Origin: Mesorhizobium sp. NZP2077
GTDB lineage: Bacteria; Pseudomonadota; Alphaproteobacteria; Rhizobiales; Rhizobiaceae
Length of the DNA stretch: 64,000 nt
Direction of reading: 5' to 3'
Assembly: GCF_013170805.1 (NCBI RefSeq)
Contig: NZ_CP051293.1
Coordinates: 6,144,001 to 6,208,000, forward strand
In this document: one piece after another, positions 1 to 9,579 of the stretch
Position numbering within the stretch: the first letter of the stretch is position 1
Layout: each line of letters starts with the position of its first letter
Translations under genes and position numbers: made by a program
Notes under the pieces: generated by a model
Database searches by the model: none
What the model was told of the DNA's origin: nothing
Seen by the model: only the letters and a program-made list of their open reading frames with translations

Positions 1-749
1 CGCTGAAGGCCGATATCGTGGTGGACATGATTTCCTTCACCCTCGACAGCACCAAACAGATCGTCGGCGCGCTGCGAGGCGAGGTGCAGCACTTCCTCCA
101 TTGCGGCACTATCTGGGTCTATGGGCACAACACCGCAATCCCCGCGACAGAGGACCAGCCGAAAAATCCGTTCGGCACTTATGGGATGCAAAAGGCGGAG
201 ATCGAGACATGGCTGCTCAACGAGGCGAGGCGAAACGGTTTTCCAGCCACGGTGTTTCGGCCCGGCCACATCGTGGGGCCTGGCTGGGAGCCGCTCAATC
301 CGGCGGGGCACTTCGACATCGGCGTGTTCTCCCAGATCGCCCGTGGCGAGCCGCTGGTGCTGCCCAATCTTGGCAACGAGACAGTGCACCACGTGCATGC
401 CGACGACGTCGCACAGATGGTGATGCGAGCCGTCGCGAACTGGAGCAACGCGGTGGGCGAGGCCTTCAACACCGTCTCTCCACAGGCGATCAATCTGCGC
501 GGCTACGCCGAGGCGATGTACAGCTGGTTCGGCCACGCGCCGCGGCTGAGCTACGAGCCGTTCGATTCATGGAAGGGCAAGCAGACCGAAGAAAACTGGC
601 GCGCCACCTGGGAGCACATTGCACGCAGCCCGAGCCATTCGATCGCCAAGGCGCGGAACCTCTTGGGCTACGACCCACGGTATTCGTCGCTGCAGGCAGT
701 GTACGAGTCTGTCGAGTGGCTTGTGGCGAACGGGAAACTCGGCCGGTAA
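1..749 (+). CDS. NAD-dependent epimerase/dehydratase, 5'-truncated by window edge
   Basis: The reading frame is open from base 3, so the true start and the N-terminal Rossmann GxxGxxG motif lie outside the window. The visible C-terminal part (about 248 residues) has the extended-SDR features: an 'HCGTIWVYG' strand carrying the active-site Thr/Ser region, an 'YGMQK' YxxxK catalytic pair, then 'FRPGHIVGPG' and 'HVHADDVAQ', the usual substrate-domain and 'H-V-x-D-V' motifs. Such enzymes epimerise, dehydrate or reduce nucleotide sugars or related carbonyls in the cytoplasm. The substrate cannot be told. The next gene is convergent and more than 500 bp away, so the partners of this gene are upstream of the window. 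Family call firm, function open. Confidence 0.8.
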   Translation, partial: LKADIVVDMISFTLDSTKQIVGALRGEVQHFLHCGTIWVYGHNTAIPATEDQPKNPFGTYGMQKAEIETWLLNEARRNGFPATVFRPGHIVGPGWEPLNPAGHFDIGVFSQIARGEPLVLPNLGNETVHHVHADDVAQMVMRAVANWSNAVGEAFNTVSPQAINLRGYAEAMYSWFGHAPRLSYEPFDSWKGKQTEENWRATWEHIARSPSHSIAKARNLLGYDPRYSSLQAVYESVEWLVANGKLGR

Positions 750-1268
750 AGTGCCCGGATACCCCATGGCTCTGGCCTCGGATGCCGCCAACGATGTTCT
801 TCGTCGGCACCGGCACCGGTGCCGTCCTTGCCTCGACCGCATCGGCGCTGCAGCAGATAGAATCCGAGCTCGAAGGCGACTGCGGCGTGGTGGCCAAGCT
901 TCTCAAGACAGGAGCCGGCGCGACTTAAAATCTGGCGCGAGTCGATATCGACGGGCCGGCCGGCGGAATCGCGCATTCCGCAAAACAACTGGCCTCCACA
1001 GTCCTTTGACCAGGGAACAGGCGCGAAGGTCGATGCAACTGAAGCCACTTCAACGACTGCCGGCGATGCACGCCGCCTGACAGAATGAATAGCCGGCCCG
1101 CGGATCAACGTTTTTGGACGGGGTGCATGCGAGCTCCCGGAACGCGTGGAAGCGCCAGTAGCGGTCATCCGTCGCCGGTTTTCAAAATGACCGCAGTTGG
1201 GCCGAAAGGGATGTCCGAAAGACTTGCTATGATTGCGCGTGAGAAAGCGATCGACTGTGGCCTCTGCT
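750..1268. other. Intergenic stretch, no recognised gene
   Basis: This gap of about 520 bp separates two convergent genes. Open frames exist on both strands, but none has a recognisable domain, a good ribosome binding site or a composition that sets it apart from antisense noise. No clear terminator hairpin with a T tract was seen. It may hold eroded coding sequence that I cannot identify. Confidence 0.4.
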
Positions 1269-2276
1269 TCACTCGTGACCTTGCCGGGCCTGCCTGGCGG
1301 CACGCGCCATGAAGCGCTCGTTCATGCGCTGATGGGCTTCCTCGGTTCCGTCGTGAAAGCTCCCGAACCATTTATCGAGCGGGAGCGAGCCGTCCGAGTA
1401 ATTGCACTCGAAATATTTGTGGTGGAGGTAGTGGGCGTAGCAATGCGTGTCGAAGGCGCTCTCCTCGCCCATCACAACCTTGTCGAAGCCGGTGTGGCCG
1501 GCAGCCGGCGCAAGGCCGAGATGCACCAGGTGGAAGATCGAGTGCAGCGGGTGCGATGGCACGATCCAGTGGATGAGCACGCCGGAGAAGTACAGCAGGT
1601 GCTCGACCGGATGCATCGCCAGCCCCGACCACGGGCCAGGATTGACGTTGGTGTGATGCAGTTTGTGCACCGTCCGGTAAAGCGGCGGCCAGTGGATCAT
1701 GCGGTGAACGACATAGAAATGCACCTCCCTGAACAGCGGGATCAGCAGCATAATAAGGGCATTGTAGAGCGGATGCTCGGCCCAGCTGACGAACGGGATG
1801 TAGCTATTGGCGAACATCCAAAGGCTCACCGCCTCATAGGCCGTCCAGACCGGCACGCCGCTGCCAAGGCTCCAGATCAGATTGTCCACCGTCTGGTTAC
1901 CGAAGAGGAATTCGGGGTTGTCGGTATCCAGCCACTTGCCGTTGTACTTGAACTGCGTGCCCTGCTTGCGCTGGCGGTAGAGCCGCAGGTGGAAGGAGCC
2001 GAAGAAGACGATCACCAGGGCGAGATTGCGCAAAAAGATCAAGGCGATCCAGCCGGGCGCGAAATGGCGCGCGGTCTCCATTGACGGCGTCAGCCACAGC
2101 CAGAAGGCCACGGCGATGGCGGCGTAGAAAAAATTCCAGGGCGCCAGATAGTCGGGTATCCAGCGCAGGATCGCTTTGAAATTCAGCGGCCAGACGAAGA
2201 CTTGCGGATATTGAAGCCGCGCCGCGGGCTTCCAGTTGCCGCGCTTGTCGCGAGTTCCGTAGAGCGCATCATCCAT
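1269..2276 (-). CDS. Sterol desaturase / fatty acid hydroxylase family membrane protein
   Basis: About 335 residues. It is a membrane di-iron oxygenase of the fatty acid hydroxylase superfamily. Several hydrophobic segments flank the histidine clusters typical of the family: 'HFYVVHRMIH', 'HKLHH' and a C-terminal 'HYLHH'. I chose the start at 2276 because GGAG lies 8 nt upstream; the ATG two codons earlier sits only 2 nt from the same site. The gene overlaps the end of the SMP-30 gene by 8 nt and is last in the nine-gene operon starting at 10344. The family hydroxylates or desaturates lipids or other hydrophobic substrates, which is odd in a sugar-uptake operon. Substrate unknown. Confidence 0.8.
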   Translation of the reverse strand: MDDALYGTRDKRGNWKPAARLQYPQVFVWPLNFKAILRWIPDYLAPWNFFYAAIAVAFWLWLTPSMETARHFAPGWIALIFLRNLALVIVFFGSFHLRLYRQRKQGTQFKYNGKWLDTDNPEFLFGNQTVDNLIWSLGSGVPVWTAYEAVSLWMFANSYIPFVSWAEHPLYNALIMLLIPLFREVHFYVVHRMIHWPPLYRTVHKLHHTNVNPGPWSGLAMHPVEHLLYFSGVLIHWIVPSHPLHSIFHLVHLGLAPAAGHTGFDKVVMGEESAFDTHCYAHYLHHKYFECNYSDGSLPLDKWFGSFHDGTEEAHQRMNERFMARAARQARQGHE

Positions 2277-3222
2277 GGCCATGTCTCCATATGGTCGGGC
2301 ATGATGGTCGGGTTGCCGATGTCTGGCCAAACCGGTTCTCCGCAACGCCGGTGACACCGGGCTCGACCGCAAACAGCCCGCCCTCCTGAGGGTTTGCCGC
2401 CAGATGGTCAGATGTCATCGTGAACCGTGCCGAGGTGATGAAAAGCGTCCCCAGCCCGGGGCCGCCGAAGGTGCAACTCGTCGGCCACGAGCAAGGCAGC
2501 TCGATCACGCGCTCGAGCGTGCCATCGGCAAGGGTGCGGGTGATGCAGGCTCCGCCGACCACGCGGCAGGTCCATACGGCCCCTTCGGCATCCATGCAGG
2601 CGCCGTCGGGAAGCCCGCGTGGAAAGGCATCGCAAAAAAAGCGCCGCTTGGCCATCGATCGCCCGTCGGGCGAAACATCGTAGGCGTAGATGGCATTGTC
2701 GGTCGTGTCGGCGGTGACGAAGCGCCCGTCCGGCAGCCAGATCATGCCGTTGGTGATGCCGTAGAGGTCGTCACTGAGCAGGGTGACGGCTCCTTCTGGG
2801 TCGACACGGTAGTAGCGCCCGGCCTTTCCGTCGATGTCCTTCGGCGCGCCCGTTTCGGTCAGGTTGTTCTGCATGGTGCCGACCCAGAAGGAGCCGTCCG
2901 GCGCCACGCGGCCCTCGTTCAGCCGGTTGGCGGCGACATCCGGTTCGGGCACGGCCAGGGTTTCGAACGCGCCCTCGAAATCCCAAAGTGCGACGCGCCG
3001 CGTCAGGCCGACGACGGCGCCCCCGTCGGCGCGAAGCCCGATCGAGGTCGGAAATTCGTCGATGTCCCAGCGCTGTTCCGCGCCGCGCGCTGGGTCTAAG
3101 CGGCGGATCGCGCGGCCGACAATGTCGACCCAGAACAGGCAGCGGCGCTCGCCATCCCAAACGATGCTCTCGCCGACGATGTCGGTGCCCGGAAGAAGCT
3201 GGCGCACGGCACGGTCAGTCAT
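2269..3222 (-). CDS. SMP-30/gluconolactonase family lactonase
   Basis: 317 residues from the chosen ATG, which has GGAG 7 nt upstream; an in-frame ATG 42 nt earlier lacks this. The sequence has the six-bladed propeller features of SMP-30/LRE enzymes: an early 'GESIVWDGERRCLFWVDI' blade with the metal-ligand Glu, 'NEGRVAPDGSFWVGTM', 'GITNGMIWLPDG' with the Asn ligand, and 'GLPDGACMDAEG' with the Asp ligand. These calcium- or zinc-dependent enzymes open sugar lactones to aldonic acids. Between the SDR at 9580 and the dehydratase at 8326, it supplies the middle step of a non-phosphorylating sugar oxidation route. It lies 68 nt after the regulator gene in the same operon. Confidence 0.87.
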   Translation of the reverse strand: MTDRAVRQLLPGTDIVGESIVWDGERRCLFWVDIVGRAIRRLDPARGAEQRWDIDEFPTSIGLRADGGAVVGLTRRVALWDFEGAFETLAVPEPDVAANRLNEGRVAPDGSFWVGTMQNNLTETGAPKDIDGKAGRYYRVDPEGAVTLLSDDLYGITNGMIWLPDGRFVTADTTDNAIYAYDVSPDGRSMAKRRFFCDAFPRGLPDGACMDAEGAVWTCRVVGGACITRTLADGTLERVIELPCSWPTSCTFGGPGLGTLFITSARFTMTSDHLAANPQEGGLFAVEPGVTGVAENRFGQTSATRPSCPTIWRHGHG

Positions 3223-3290
3223 GTGCCGGCTCCGCTTGTCGCCGCCCGGCGCGGTGCAACCCATGGTCCAAGGCCGGGCTGTGCCGGACC

Positions 3291-4076
3291 TCAGTCATCG
3301 AACCAGGCTGGATCGACAATCTCCAGCCCTCCCTTGTCGAAGTATTCCGGATGCGCGTCGAAGGCCGGGCCAAGAAAAGCGAAGATCCGCCGCAGATGGG
3401 CCTTCAAGGCCAGCTCTGCCGCGTCCCGGTTCGCCGCCTCGATCGCATCGACGATCCTCTCGTGCTGCTCGACGATCACCGACAGCGTCTCAACCGAGGC
3501 CAGCATCAGATGGCGAAAGCGGTCCATGTGCAGTTTGGCATCGGAAATGTCATTCCAGATCTCGGGCAGCCCGGCGCTCGAAGCGATGCGGCGATGGAAG
3601 AGCTCGTCGGAGTTGTAGAAGCGGTCTTCGTCACCGATAGCCGCCAGTGTCCGCTGAACAGTGATCTCGGCGCGCAGCGCCGTCACCAGTTGAGCACGCC
3701 GCGGCGACCGCAAGGCGCGGCGCAGCAGGCCCCATTCCAGGCTCTCGCGCAGGAACTGCGAGCGCTTCAGGTCGGCGACGCGCAGCGGTGCGACCACCGT
3801 GCCGCGTTGCGGAAAGATGTCGACGAGCTGCAGTTTGCCCAGCCGCGCCAGCGCCTCGCGCACCGGGGTGCGGCTGACGCCCATCTGTTCGGCCAGCCCA
3901 CCTTCGGAAATCTCGGCATATGGTTTGAGATCGAAGGTCAAGATGCGGCCGAGCAGGTTCGAGAAGACCCGCTGCGTCGTGGCGACGCCGCTGCGCGGGC
4001 CGTCGATGCGCGCAAGGTTTCCCGCATCGTCAGCGAAATCAGGCGCATCGTTGGGATTTGTGATCGCCGTGGCCAT
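3291..4076 (-). CDS. GntR family transcriptional regulator, FCD (FadR-like) type
   Basis: 261 residues. An N-terminal winged helix-turn-helix (about residues 35-100, with 'GGLAEQMGVSRTPVREAL') is followed by an alpha-helical FCD effector domain containing the usual Asp and His ligand region ('DELFHRRI'). Such proteins usually repress a catabolic operon and release DNA when they bind a sugar acid or other carboxylate. The start codon overlaps the stop of the upstream permease by one base (TGATG), so it is translated with the transporter and is probably autoregulated through the operon promoter at about 10.38 kb, where a perfect palindrome lies. Confidence 0.9.
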   Translation of the reverse strand: MATAITNPNDAPDFADDAGNLARIDGPRSGVATTQRVFSNLLGRILTFDLKPYAEISEGGLAEQMGVSRTPVREALARLGKLQLVDIFPQRGTVVAPLRVADLKRSQFLRESLEWGLLRRALRSPRRAQLVTALRAEITVQRTLAAIGDEDRFYNSDELFHRRIASSAGLPEIWNDISDAKLHMDRFRHLMLASVETLSVIVEQHERIVDAIEAANRDAAELALKAHLRRIFAFLGPAFDAHPEYFDKGGLEIVDPAWFDD

Positions 4077-4954
4077 CAGGTCGACACTCCGAGGCCGGCC
4101 ATGAAATGCCGGCGCAGCAGGAAGAAAAGCAGGACGGTCGGGATGGAGGCCATCAGCGCCCCCGTAAGCACGATGTTGGGGCCCGACGATGTGTAGCTGC
4201 CCTGGAAGATCTGCAGCGCGTTCATCACCGAGCGGATCTCCGGCGTGTTGCCAAGCACGGTGGAAAACAGAAGGTCATTCCAGATCCATGTGAACTGCAG
4301 CAGGAACAGCGCCAGCATCGGACCCCGGCAATTGGGCAGCACGATGGAGAAGAACACGCGCCAGTCATTGGCGCCGTCCATGCGCGCGGCCTCGTCCATT
4401 TCCGGGTTGAGCTGCGCCATGAAGTTGCGCAGCACCAGAACCGGGAACGGTACGCAGATCGCCGTGTAGAACAGGATCATGCCGAAGCGCGTGTTGAGGA
4501 TGCCTATCTTCTGATAGGTGAAGAACAGCGGGATCAGATACATCTGGAAGGGAAACACCGTGCCGGAAAAGATCAGCATGAACCAGAAGGTGCGGCCGGA
4601 GAAATCAAGCCTGGTCAATCCGAATGACGCCATCGCGGCGATCAGCACAGCCACGCTGGCGCCGATCAGGCCATAGGTGGCTGAATTCGCCAGTCCCCAA
4701 CCGAGCTTGGCGTCGGTCCACACCCGCAGCGCGTTGTCGATGATCGGACTGAACCCTTGCGGCAACGCCAGCGGGCTGCCCGAGCCGTACTCGGCATTGG
4801 ATTTGAAGACCGAGACCAGCAGATAATAGAACGGTGTCAGCCAGACCAGGCTGACAAGTGCCGCCACCGCGACGATGATCCAGCCGCCGGCCTGCCGGGC
4901 CCGCTCGCGCCTGGCAATGGCGTCGAAATCGTGAGCACGAACCGCGACAGTCAT
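4076..4954 (-). CDS. Carbohydrate ABC transporter permease (MalG-type)
   Basis: 292 residues, six predicted membrane segments, and the EAA loop 'EAARMDGANDWRVFFSIVLP' that docks on the ATPase. It is the second inner-membrane permease of a CUT1 sugar importer. The start at 4954 follows the other permease stop (4957) by two bases. An in-frame extension upstream would run back into the other permease gene and has no support. The downstream regulator overlaps by one base. Partners are the MalF-type permease (4957), the binding protein (5934) and the ATPase (7205). Confidence 0.93.
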   Translation of the reverse strand: MTVAVRAHDFDAIARRERARQAGGWIIVAVAALVSLVWLTPFYYLLVSVFKSNAEYGSGSPLALPQGFSPIIDNALRVWTDAKLGWGLANSATYGLIGASVAVLIAAMASFGLTRLDFSGRTFWFMLIFSGTVFPFQMYLIPLFFTYQKIGILNTRFGMILFYTAICVPFPVLVLRNFMAQLNPEMDEAARMDGANDWRVFFSIVLPNCRGPMLALFLLQFTWIWNDLLFSTVLGNTPEIRSVMNALQIFQGSYTSSGPNIVLTGALMASIPTVLLFFLLRRHFMAGLGVST

Positions 4955-4956
4955 GG

Positions 4957-5910
4957 TCAGCGCACCATCTTCTCGGCCCGGGCCTGCAGGGCGGCCTGGA
5001 ACCAGGTGACGAGGAGCACGAGGATGCCGATGACGACGGCGACAGCGCCGCCGAAAGCCCAGCCGCCCTTCTGGAAAGCCTCGAAATACATGTAGACGAC
5101 CAGCGACAGCGTCCGTTGGCCGGGATAGCCGGCGCCCATCACCCACAGAAGGTCGAAGGCGGTGAAACCGGCAAGCACCGAAATGATCGTCACCACCACC
5201 AGGGTCGGCATCAGCATCGGCAATATGACATGGACATAGGTTTGCCACGGTTTGGCGCCGTCCATCTGCGCGGCTTCGACCGGATCGCGCGGAATGGCGG
5301 CCAACCCGAGCAGCAACAGCACCATGATGATGCCGACCGTCTGCCAGACATGGGTCGCGATAATGGAGGCCGTCACCGTATTGTCCTGATAGAGCCAGCC
5401 GATCGCCACGGTGCGGCCGGTGATGAGCGACAGCAGGTAGTTCAGCAGGCCGGTCGGCGCATAGACATAGTACCAGATCACGCCCACGGCTGTCGGTGCC
5501 ATCACGCGGGGCAGGAAGATAAGGCTCTTAAAGGTGTTCTCGAAGCGGATGCCGCGCAACAGGATGGCGAGGCCGAGGCCGAGCAGCACCGGGAAGATCA
5601 GGGAGGCGACCACCCAGATCATCGTGTTGAAGGCGGCCTGCGTGAAATAGATGGTCTCGAACAGCCGTTCGTAGTTCCTGAAGCCTACGAAGGTGTCGAG
5701 CCCGGTGAATTTGCGCCAATCCGTGAAGCTCAGATAGATGTTGAAGGCGACGGGATAAAGCAGAAGCCCGCTGACCAGCAGCAGCGCCGGCGCCATGAAG
5801 CCGAACGCGGAGCGGAAATTGCGCCGCCGCGCCTTTTTCTCGCGCGCGGCGACCGCTTCGGCGCCGATGCGCCGAAGCAGGGTTTCGTCTTCCTGACTGA
5901 GTGCTGCCAT
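4957..5910 (-). CDS. Carbohydrate ABC transporter permease (MalF-type)
   Basis: 317 residues from the ATG at 5910 ('MAALSQED'); an alternative ATG at 5952 would start inside the binding-protein gene. A charged cytoplasmic N-terminus ('REKKARRRNFRSA') is followed by six membrane segments and the EAA motif 'EAAQMDGAKPWQTYVHVILP' around residue 230. It is the first permease of the CUT1 sugar importer and forms the membrane channel with the 4076 gene product. The start lies 23 nt after the binding-protein stop. Confidence 0.93.
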   Translation of the reverse strand: MAALSQEDETLLRRIGAEAVAAREKKARRRNFRSAFGFMAPALLLVSGLLLYPVAFNIYLSFTDWRKFTGLDTFVGFRNYERLFETIYFTQAAFNTMIWVVASLIFPVLLGLGLAILLRGIRFENTFKSLIFLPRVMAPTAVGVIWYYVYAPTGLLNYLLSLITGRTVAIGWLYQDNTVTASIIATHVWQTVGIIMVLLLLGLAAIPRDPVEAAQMDGAKPWQTYVHVILPMLMPTLVVVTIISVLAGFTAFDLLWVMGAGYPGQRTLSLVVYMYFEAFQKGGWAFGGAVAVVIGILVLLVTWFQAALQARAEKMVR

Positions 5911-5933
5911 TGCCTCGTTTCCGGAAGGGGGCC

Positions 5934-7172
5934 TTACTTCTTCGATGCCCAATAGTCGGCGTTGAGTGCCTGCATGCGGCCCATGATCGCCTTGGCATTG
6001 TCCATCGTGGGAGTAAGCAGGAAGCCGTTCAGTTCGGCAACCATTTCACCTTGCAGATCCGGCGGCACGGCCTCCCACCAGCGCTCCATCAGCACCGAAT
6101 TGTTGGCCTTCATGTCGTTCGAGATCTTGGCGACGGTCGGGTTTGGAGCGTCGGCCTTGACGTTGCCCTCGAAATTCCCGGAGGACTTCGCCCAGGCGTT
6201 GGCGCCGTCGACCGAGGTCCAGAAATCGACCGCGGTCATGACGTCCTTCTTCTCCTTGCCGGCTACGGAGACGACGATCGGACCGGCCTCGACGACCACC
6301 GAGGACGGCAGCTTGGGGTCGACATTCGGCATGATGAAGGCGCCGAAGCCGCTGTCGGCCTTGAGCCCCGCGGTCTCGACGATGCCTTCGGCCCATTCGC
6401 CGATCAGATACATCGCTGCCTTGCCGCGGGCGAAGTCCTGCGCTTCCTCGTTGGAACGCGGATCGGTGAAGTAGCCCTTGGCGTACATGTCGGACCAGAG
6501 CTGGAAGGCCTTCTGCACCGCCGGGCTGTCATAGGGCACGGTGCCGTCGTGGAGGCCCTTGTAGGCGGCCGGATCGGTGCGGATCATCAATTCCTCGAAC
6601 CAGATGAAGCCGCGCCAGCCTTCCTGGACAGTGGCGTCGAACGGCGTGATGCCGGCCGCCTTCAGCTTGTCGGCCGCAGCCATCAGATCACCCCAGGTCT
6701 TCGGTTCCGAGATGCCGTTGTCAGCAAACATCTTCTTGTTGTAGAGCACCACCCAGCGCGAGACCGAAAGCGGTACGGCATAGGTCTTGCCATCGACCTT
6801 GAACAGATCCTGGGTGGATTTCTCGTACTGGCCCGAAGCGATCAGTTTTTCCCAGACATCGTCCAGCGGCGCGATCTTGCCGGTGGCCACGAGCTCCTTG
6901 AAGGTCTGGCCGGTCCACCAGGTGAACAGGTCCGGTGGCGAGCCCGACGCGATCGAGGACTGGATGAATGCCTTGTACTGCTCCGGCGGCGCGTAGGATG
7001 TCTGGACGATGCGCACGCCGGTCTTTGCCTTGGCCGCGTCGCCAACGGCCTGGAACTGCTGCGACCAGAATCCCTTGTCGTGGTAGAGCGGCACGTCGTC
7101 GGCGAAGGCGGGTGCCGCCGATGCCAGCATCGCGCCTGCCACTGCTGCCTTGAGCCATTTTCCGTAGTTCAT
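5934..7172 (-). CDS. Sugar ABC transporter extracellular substrate-binding protein
   Basis: 412 residues from an ATG with AGGAGGAG just upstream. The N-terminus is a Sec signal peptide (Lys residues, a hydrophobic core, 'AAPAFA' cleavage site near residue 24), so the protein works in the periplasm. The rest matches family 1 (MalE/UgpB-like) binding proteins, with the hinge-region 'GKAAMYLIGEWAEG' segment. It captures the sugar and delivers it to the two permeases encoded downstream. The ligand is not evident from sequence; pathway neighbours suggest a hexose, uronate or sugar acid. Confidence 0.93.
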   Translation of the reverse strand: MNYGKWLKAAVAGAMLASAAPAFADDVPLYHDKGFWSQQFQAVGDAAKAKTGVRIVQTSYAPPEQYKAFIQSSIASGSPPDLFTWWTGQTFKELVATGKIAPLDDVWEKLIASGQYEKSTQDLFKVDGKTYAVPLSVSRWVVLYNKKMFADNGISEPKTWGDLMAAADKLKAAGITPFDATVQEGWRGFIWFEELMIRTDPAAYKGLHDGTVPYDSPAVQKAFQLWSDMYAKGYFTDPRSNEEAQDFARGKAAMYLIGEWAEGIVETAGLKADSGFGAFIMPNVDPKLPSSVVVEAGPIVVSVAGKEKKDVMTAVDFWTSVDGANAWAKSSGNFEGNVKADAPNPTVAKISNDMKANNSVLMERWWEAVPPDLQGEMVAELNGFLLTPTMDNAKAIMGRMQALNADYWASKK

Positions 7173-7204
7173 TGTCTCCTCCTGTTTCCCTGTTTGTCTT
7201 TGCG

Positions 7205-8320
7205 TCAACGTTGATCCGCCTGCGCGCGCAGGGTCAGGCCGCTCGAAGCGGCGAAGAGGTGCAGTTTCTCGATGTCGAGTGCGAGCGGCAGCTTTTCGTC
7301 GGTGACGACCGGGCGGGGGTTGCCCATCCGCGCGATCGCCTCGACCTCGCCGAGTCGCAGCAGGACCTGGCTTTCGCCGCCAAGCATCTCGGCCAGGATG
7401 ACGGTGCCCCGTGCCGCGACCGGGCGCGCCGGTGCCATGCCATGCCCGACCGGCACGATATCGTCGGGGCGCAGGCCAGCAACGACCGGCAGGCCGGGAG
7501 CCAGCCCGCTGAAGCGGCCCTGCACGATAGGAGCCTCGAAAGCCGACGAGCGAAAGGAAAGTGTTCCCTCGCCCGTCGCCTCGATCGATCCCGGGAAGAA
7601 GTTCATCGCCGGCGCACCGATAAAGCCCGCGACAAACAGGTCCGCGGGATTGTCGTAGAGTTCGGACGGGGTGCCTACCTGCGCGATCAGCCCGTCCTTC
7701 ATCACGACGATGCGGTCGGCGAGCGTCATCGCCTCGACCTGGTCGTGCGTGACATAGATGGTGGTGACGTTGAGCCGCTTCTGCAGCCGCTTGATCTCGA
7801 TGCGCATCTGGTTGCGCAACTTGGCGTCGAGATTGGACAGCGGTTCGTCGAACAGGAAAACCGCCGGTTCGCGCACGATGGCCCGGCCCATGGCGACACG
7901 CTGGCGCTGGCCACCCGAAAGCTGCGCCGGCTTGCGGTCGAGGTATGGACCGAGTTCCAGCACCTCGACTGCACGCGCCACCCGCGCCTCGATTTCCGGT
8001 TTCGGCAGGCCGGCGAGGCGTAGGCCGAACGACATGTTCTGGCGCACCGTCATGTGCGGGTAGAGCGCATAGGTCTGGAACACCATTGCCACGCCGCGCT
8101 GCCTGGACGGGACGTCGTTGACGACGCGGCCGCCGATCTTCAACTCGCCATGCGAGATGGTCTCAAGGCCGGCAATCATCCGCAGCGTCGTCGATTTGCC
8201 GCAGCCGGACGGCCCGACGAAGACGACGAACTCGCGATCGGCGATATCCAGATCTATGCCGCGAACGGCGGGCTGGCGTCCGTAAACCTTGACTAGATCT
8301 CGAAGGCTGACCTCGGCCAT
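7205..8320 (-). CDS. Sugar ABC transporter ATP-binding protein (UgpC/MsmK/MalK-type)
   Basis: 371 residues. Walker A 'GPSGCGKST' lies at residues 36-44, the signature 'LSGGQ' at 134-138 and Walker B 'FLFDEP' at 155-160, followed by the C-terminal TOBE/regulatory domain usual in CUT1 ATPases. It powers import through the two permeases at 4076 and 4957. It follows the dehydratase gene by 5 nt and precedes the binding protein by 32 nt, so all are co-transcribed. All catalytic motifs are intact. Confidence 0.95.
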   Translation of the reverse strand: MAEVSLRDLVKVYGRQPAVRGIDLDIADREFVVFVGPSGCGKSTTLRMIAGLETISHGELKIGGRVVNDVPSRQRGVAMVFQTYALYPHMTVRQNMSFGLRLAGLPKPEIEARVARAVEVLELGPYLDRKPAQLSGGQRQRVAMGRAIVREPAVFLFDEPLSNLDAKLRNQMRIEIKRLQKRLNVTTIYVTHDQVEAMTLADRIVVMKDGLIAQVGTPSELYDNPADLFVAGFIGAPAMNFFPGSIEATGEGTLSFRSSAFEAPIVQGRFSGLAPGLPVVAGLRPDDIVPVGHGMAPARPVAARGTVILAEMLGGESQVLLRLGEVEAIARMGNPRPVVTDEKLPLALDIEKLHLFAASSGLTLRAQADQR

Positions 8321-8325
8321 GTCCG

Positions 8326-9573
8326 TCAGCCCGCCGGACGCATCGCGGCGCGCTTCACCGCTGGATCGGCATAGCGCGTTTCCGGCAACGTCGCGTACCA
8401 GTCCGGACGGCCGGGATCGCGGTCATAGGCATAGCCGCCGAGTTCCTTGAAAAGCTCGGCATAGTGCGCAACCTTCTCGCGATCGACCTCGACGCCGAGG
8501 CCGGGGCCTTTCGGCAGATCGATCATGCCGTCGCGGCAGGGCAGCTTGCCGCCAACAAGGATGTCGTCGGTCAGGTGATGATAATGAGCATCCGCCGCGA
8601 AGCCGAGATTTGGCAGCGTGGCGCCGAGATGCAGCATGGAGGCGAGTTGGATGCCGAGTTCGCCCGACGAATGCACCGACGCGCCGTACTGGAACGTCTC
8701 CAGCACCGTGCCGGCCTTGTGGGCCTGGCGAAGCCCGCCCCAGAAGGTGGTGTCGAGCAGCACGACGTCGACGAGGTCGTGGCGGATCGACTGGGCAAGC
8801 TGCTCGAAATTGACGACGACCGTGTTGGTGGCAGTCGGGATGCGCACGAACTGCCGCACCCTGCGCATGCCTTCCAGGCCCCAGGTCGGATCCTCGAAAT
8901 AGTCGTTCTTCAGCTTTTCGATCGCGTGGCCGACACGGATCGCCTGTTCGACGCTCCATGCCCCGTTCGGATCGAGGCGCAGGAGATCGTTTGGAAATGC
9001 ATCGCCCAGCGCCTCCATCACCGCGATATCGTGGTCGGGGGCGAAGTGCCCTCCCTTAAGCTTGTGCGTGGCAAAGCCGTATTTCTGCTTCAGCTCGCGC
9101 GCGTGGGTCACAATTTCGTCCGGCGTCGTCTCGCCGCCCTTGCCGCTTGCCTCGTCGGCGTAGCGGTAGAAAAGGTACGACGCGAAGGGAATCCGTTCGC
9201 GCAGCGCACCGCCGAGGAGGTCGCAGGCCCGCACGCCGAGCTTCTTGCCGGCGAGGTCGAGGCAGGCCATCTCGATGGCCGCATGCAGTTGGATGCGGTT
9301 GTTGTAGAGGCTTGCGGTCGGGTTCATGATCTTCCAGCGCAACTGCTCGAGTTGCAGCGGATCATGTCCCTTCAGATATGGCAGCAGCGCGCGGATGGCG
9401 CTTTCGGCGGACTCGCCGCCGCCACCCATCTCGCCCCAGCCGGAGCGCCCGTCATCGTCGATCACCTCGACGACGGTGCGGACGAATCGGCCCCAATGCG
9501 CGCCCATCGAATGCCGCAGCGGCGCTTCGAGCGGCACGGTGACGGTAGTTGCGCGGATATCTGCAATGGTCAC
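8326..9573 (-). CDS. Enolase-superfamily sugar-acid dehydratase (glucarate dehydratase-like)
   Basis: 415 residues. The N-terminal capping domain is followed by a TIM barrel with the enolase-superfamily residues in glucarate-dehydratase order: the 'HKLKGG' KxK base, metal ligands in 'RLDPNGAW' and 'YFEDPTW', an Asn in '[13 protein letters not shown]', then the Asp and His of the His-Asp dyad in '[10 protein letters not shown]' and '[10 protein letters not shown]'. The reaction is probably magnesium-dependent loss of water from an aldarate or aldonate to a 2-keto-3-deoxy acid. It sits between an SDR and the transporter genes with gaps of only 5-6 nt. The exact sugar acid is not determined. Confidence 0.87.
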   Translation of the reverse strand: MTIADIRATTVTVPLEAPLRHSMGAHWGRFVRTVVEVIDDDGRSGWGEMGGGGESAESAIRALLPYLKGHDPLQLEQLRWKIMNPTASLYNNRIQLHAAIEMACLDLAGKKLGVRACDLLGGALRERIPFASYLFYRYADEASGKGGETTPDEIVTHARELKQKYGFATHKLKGGHFAPDHDIAVMEALGDAFPNDLLRLDPNGAWSVEQAIRVGHAIEKLKNDYFEDPTWGLEGMRRVRQFVRIPTATNTVVVNFEQLAQSIRHDLVDVVLLDTTFWGGLRQAHKAGTVLETFQYGASVHSSGELGIQLASMLHLGATLPNLGFAADAHYHHLTDDILVGGKLPCRDGMIDLPKGPGLGVEVDREKVAHYAELFKELGGYAYDRDPGRPDWYATLPETRYADPAVKRAAMRPAG

Positions 9574-9579
9574 GGGCTG

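Noticed and set aside
4955..5248. N-terminal extension of the MalG-type permease to 5248
   Set aside because: It reads through the other permease gene in another frame. The ATG at 4954, just after that gene's stop, fits the operon.
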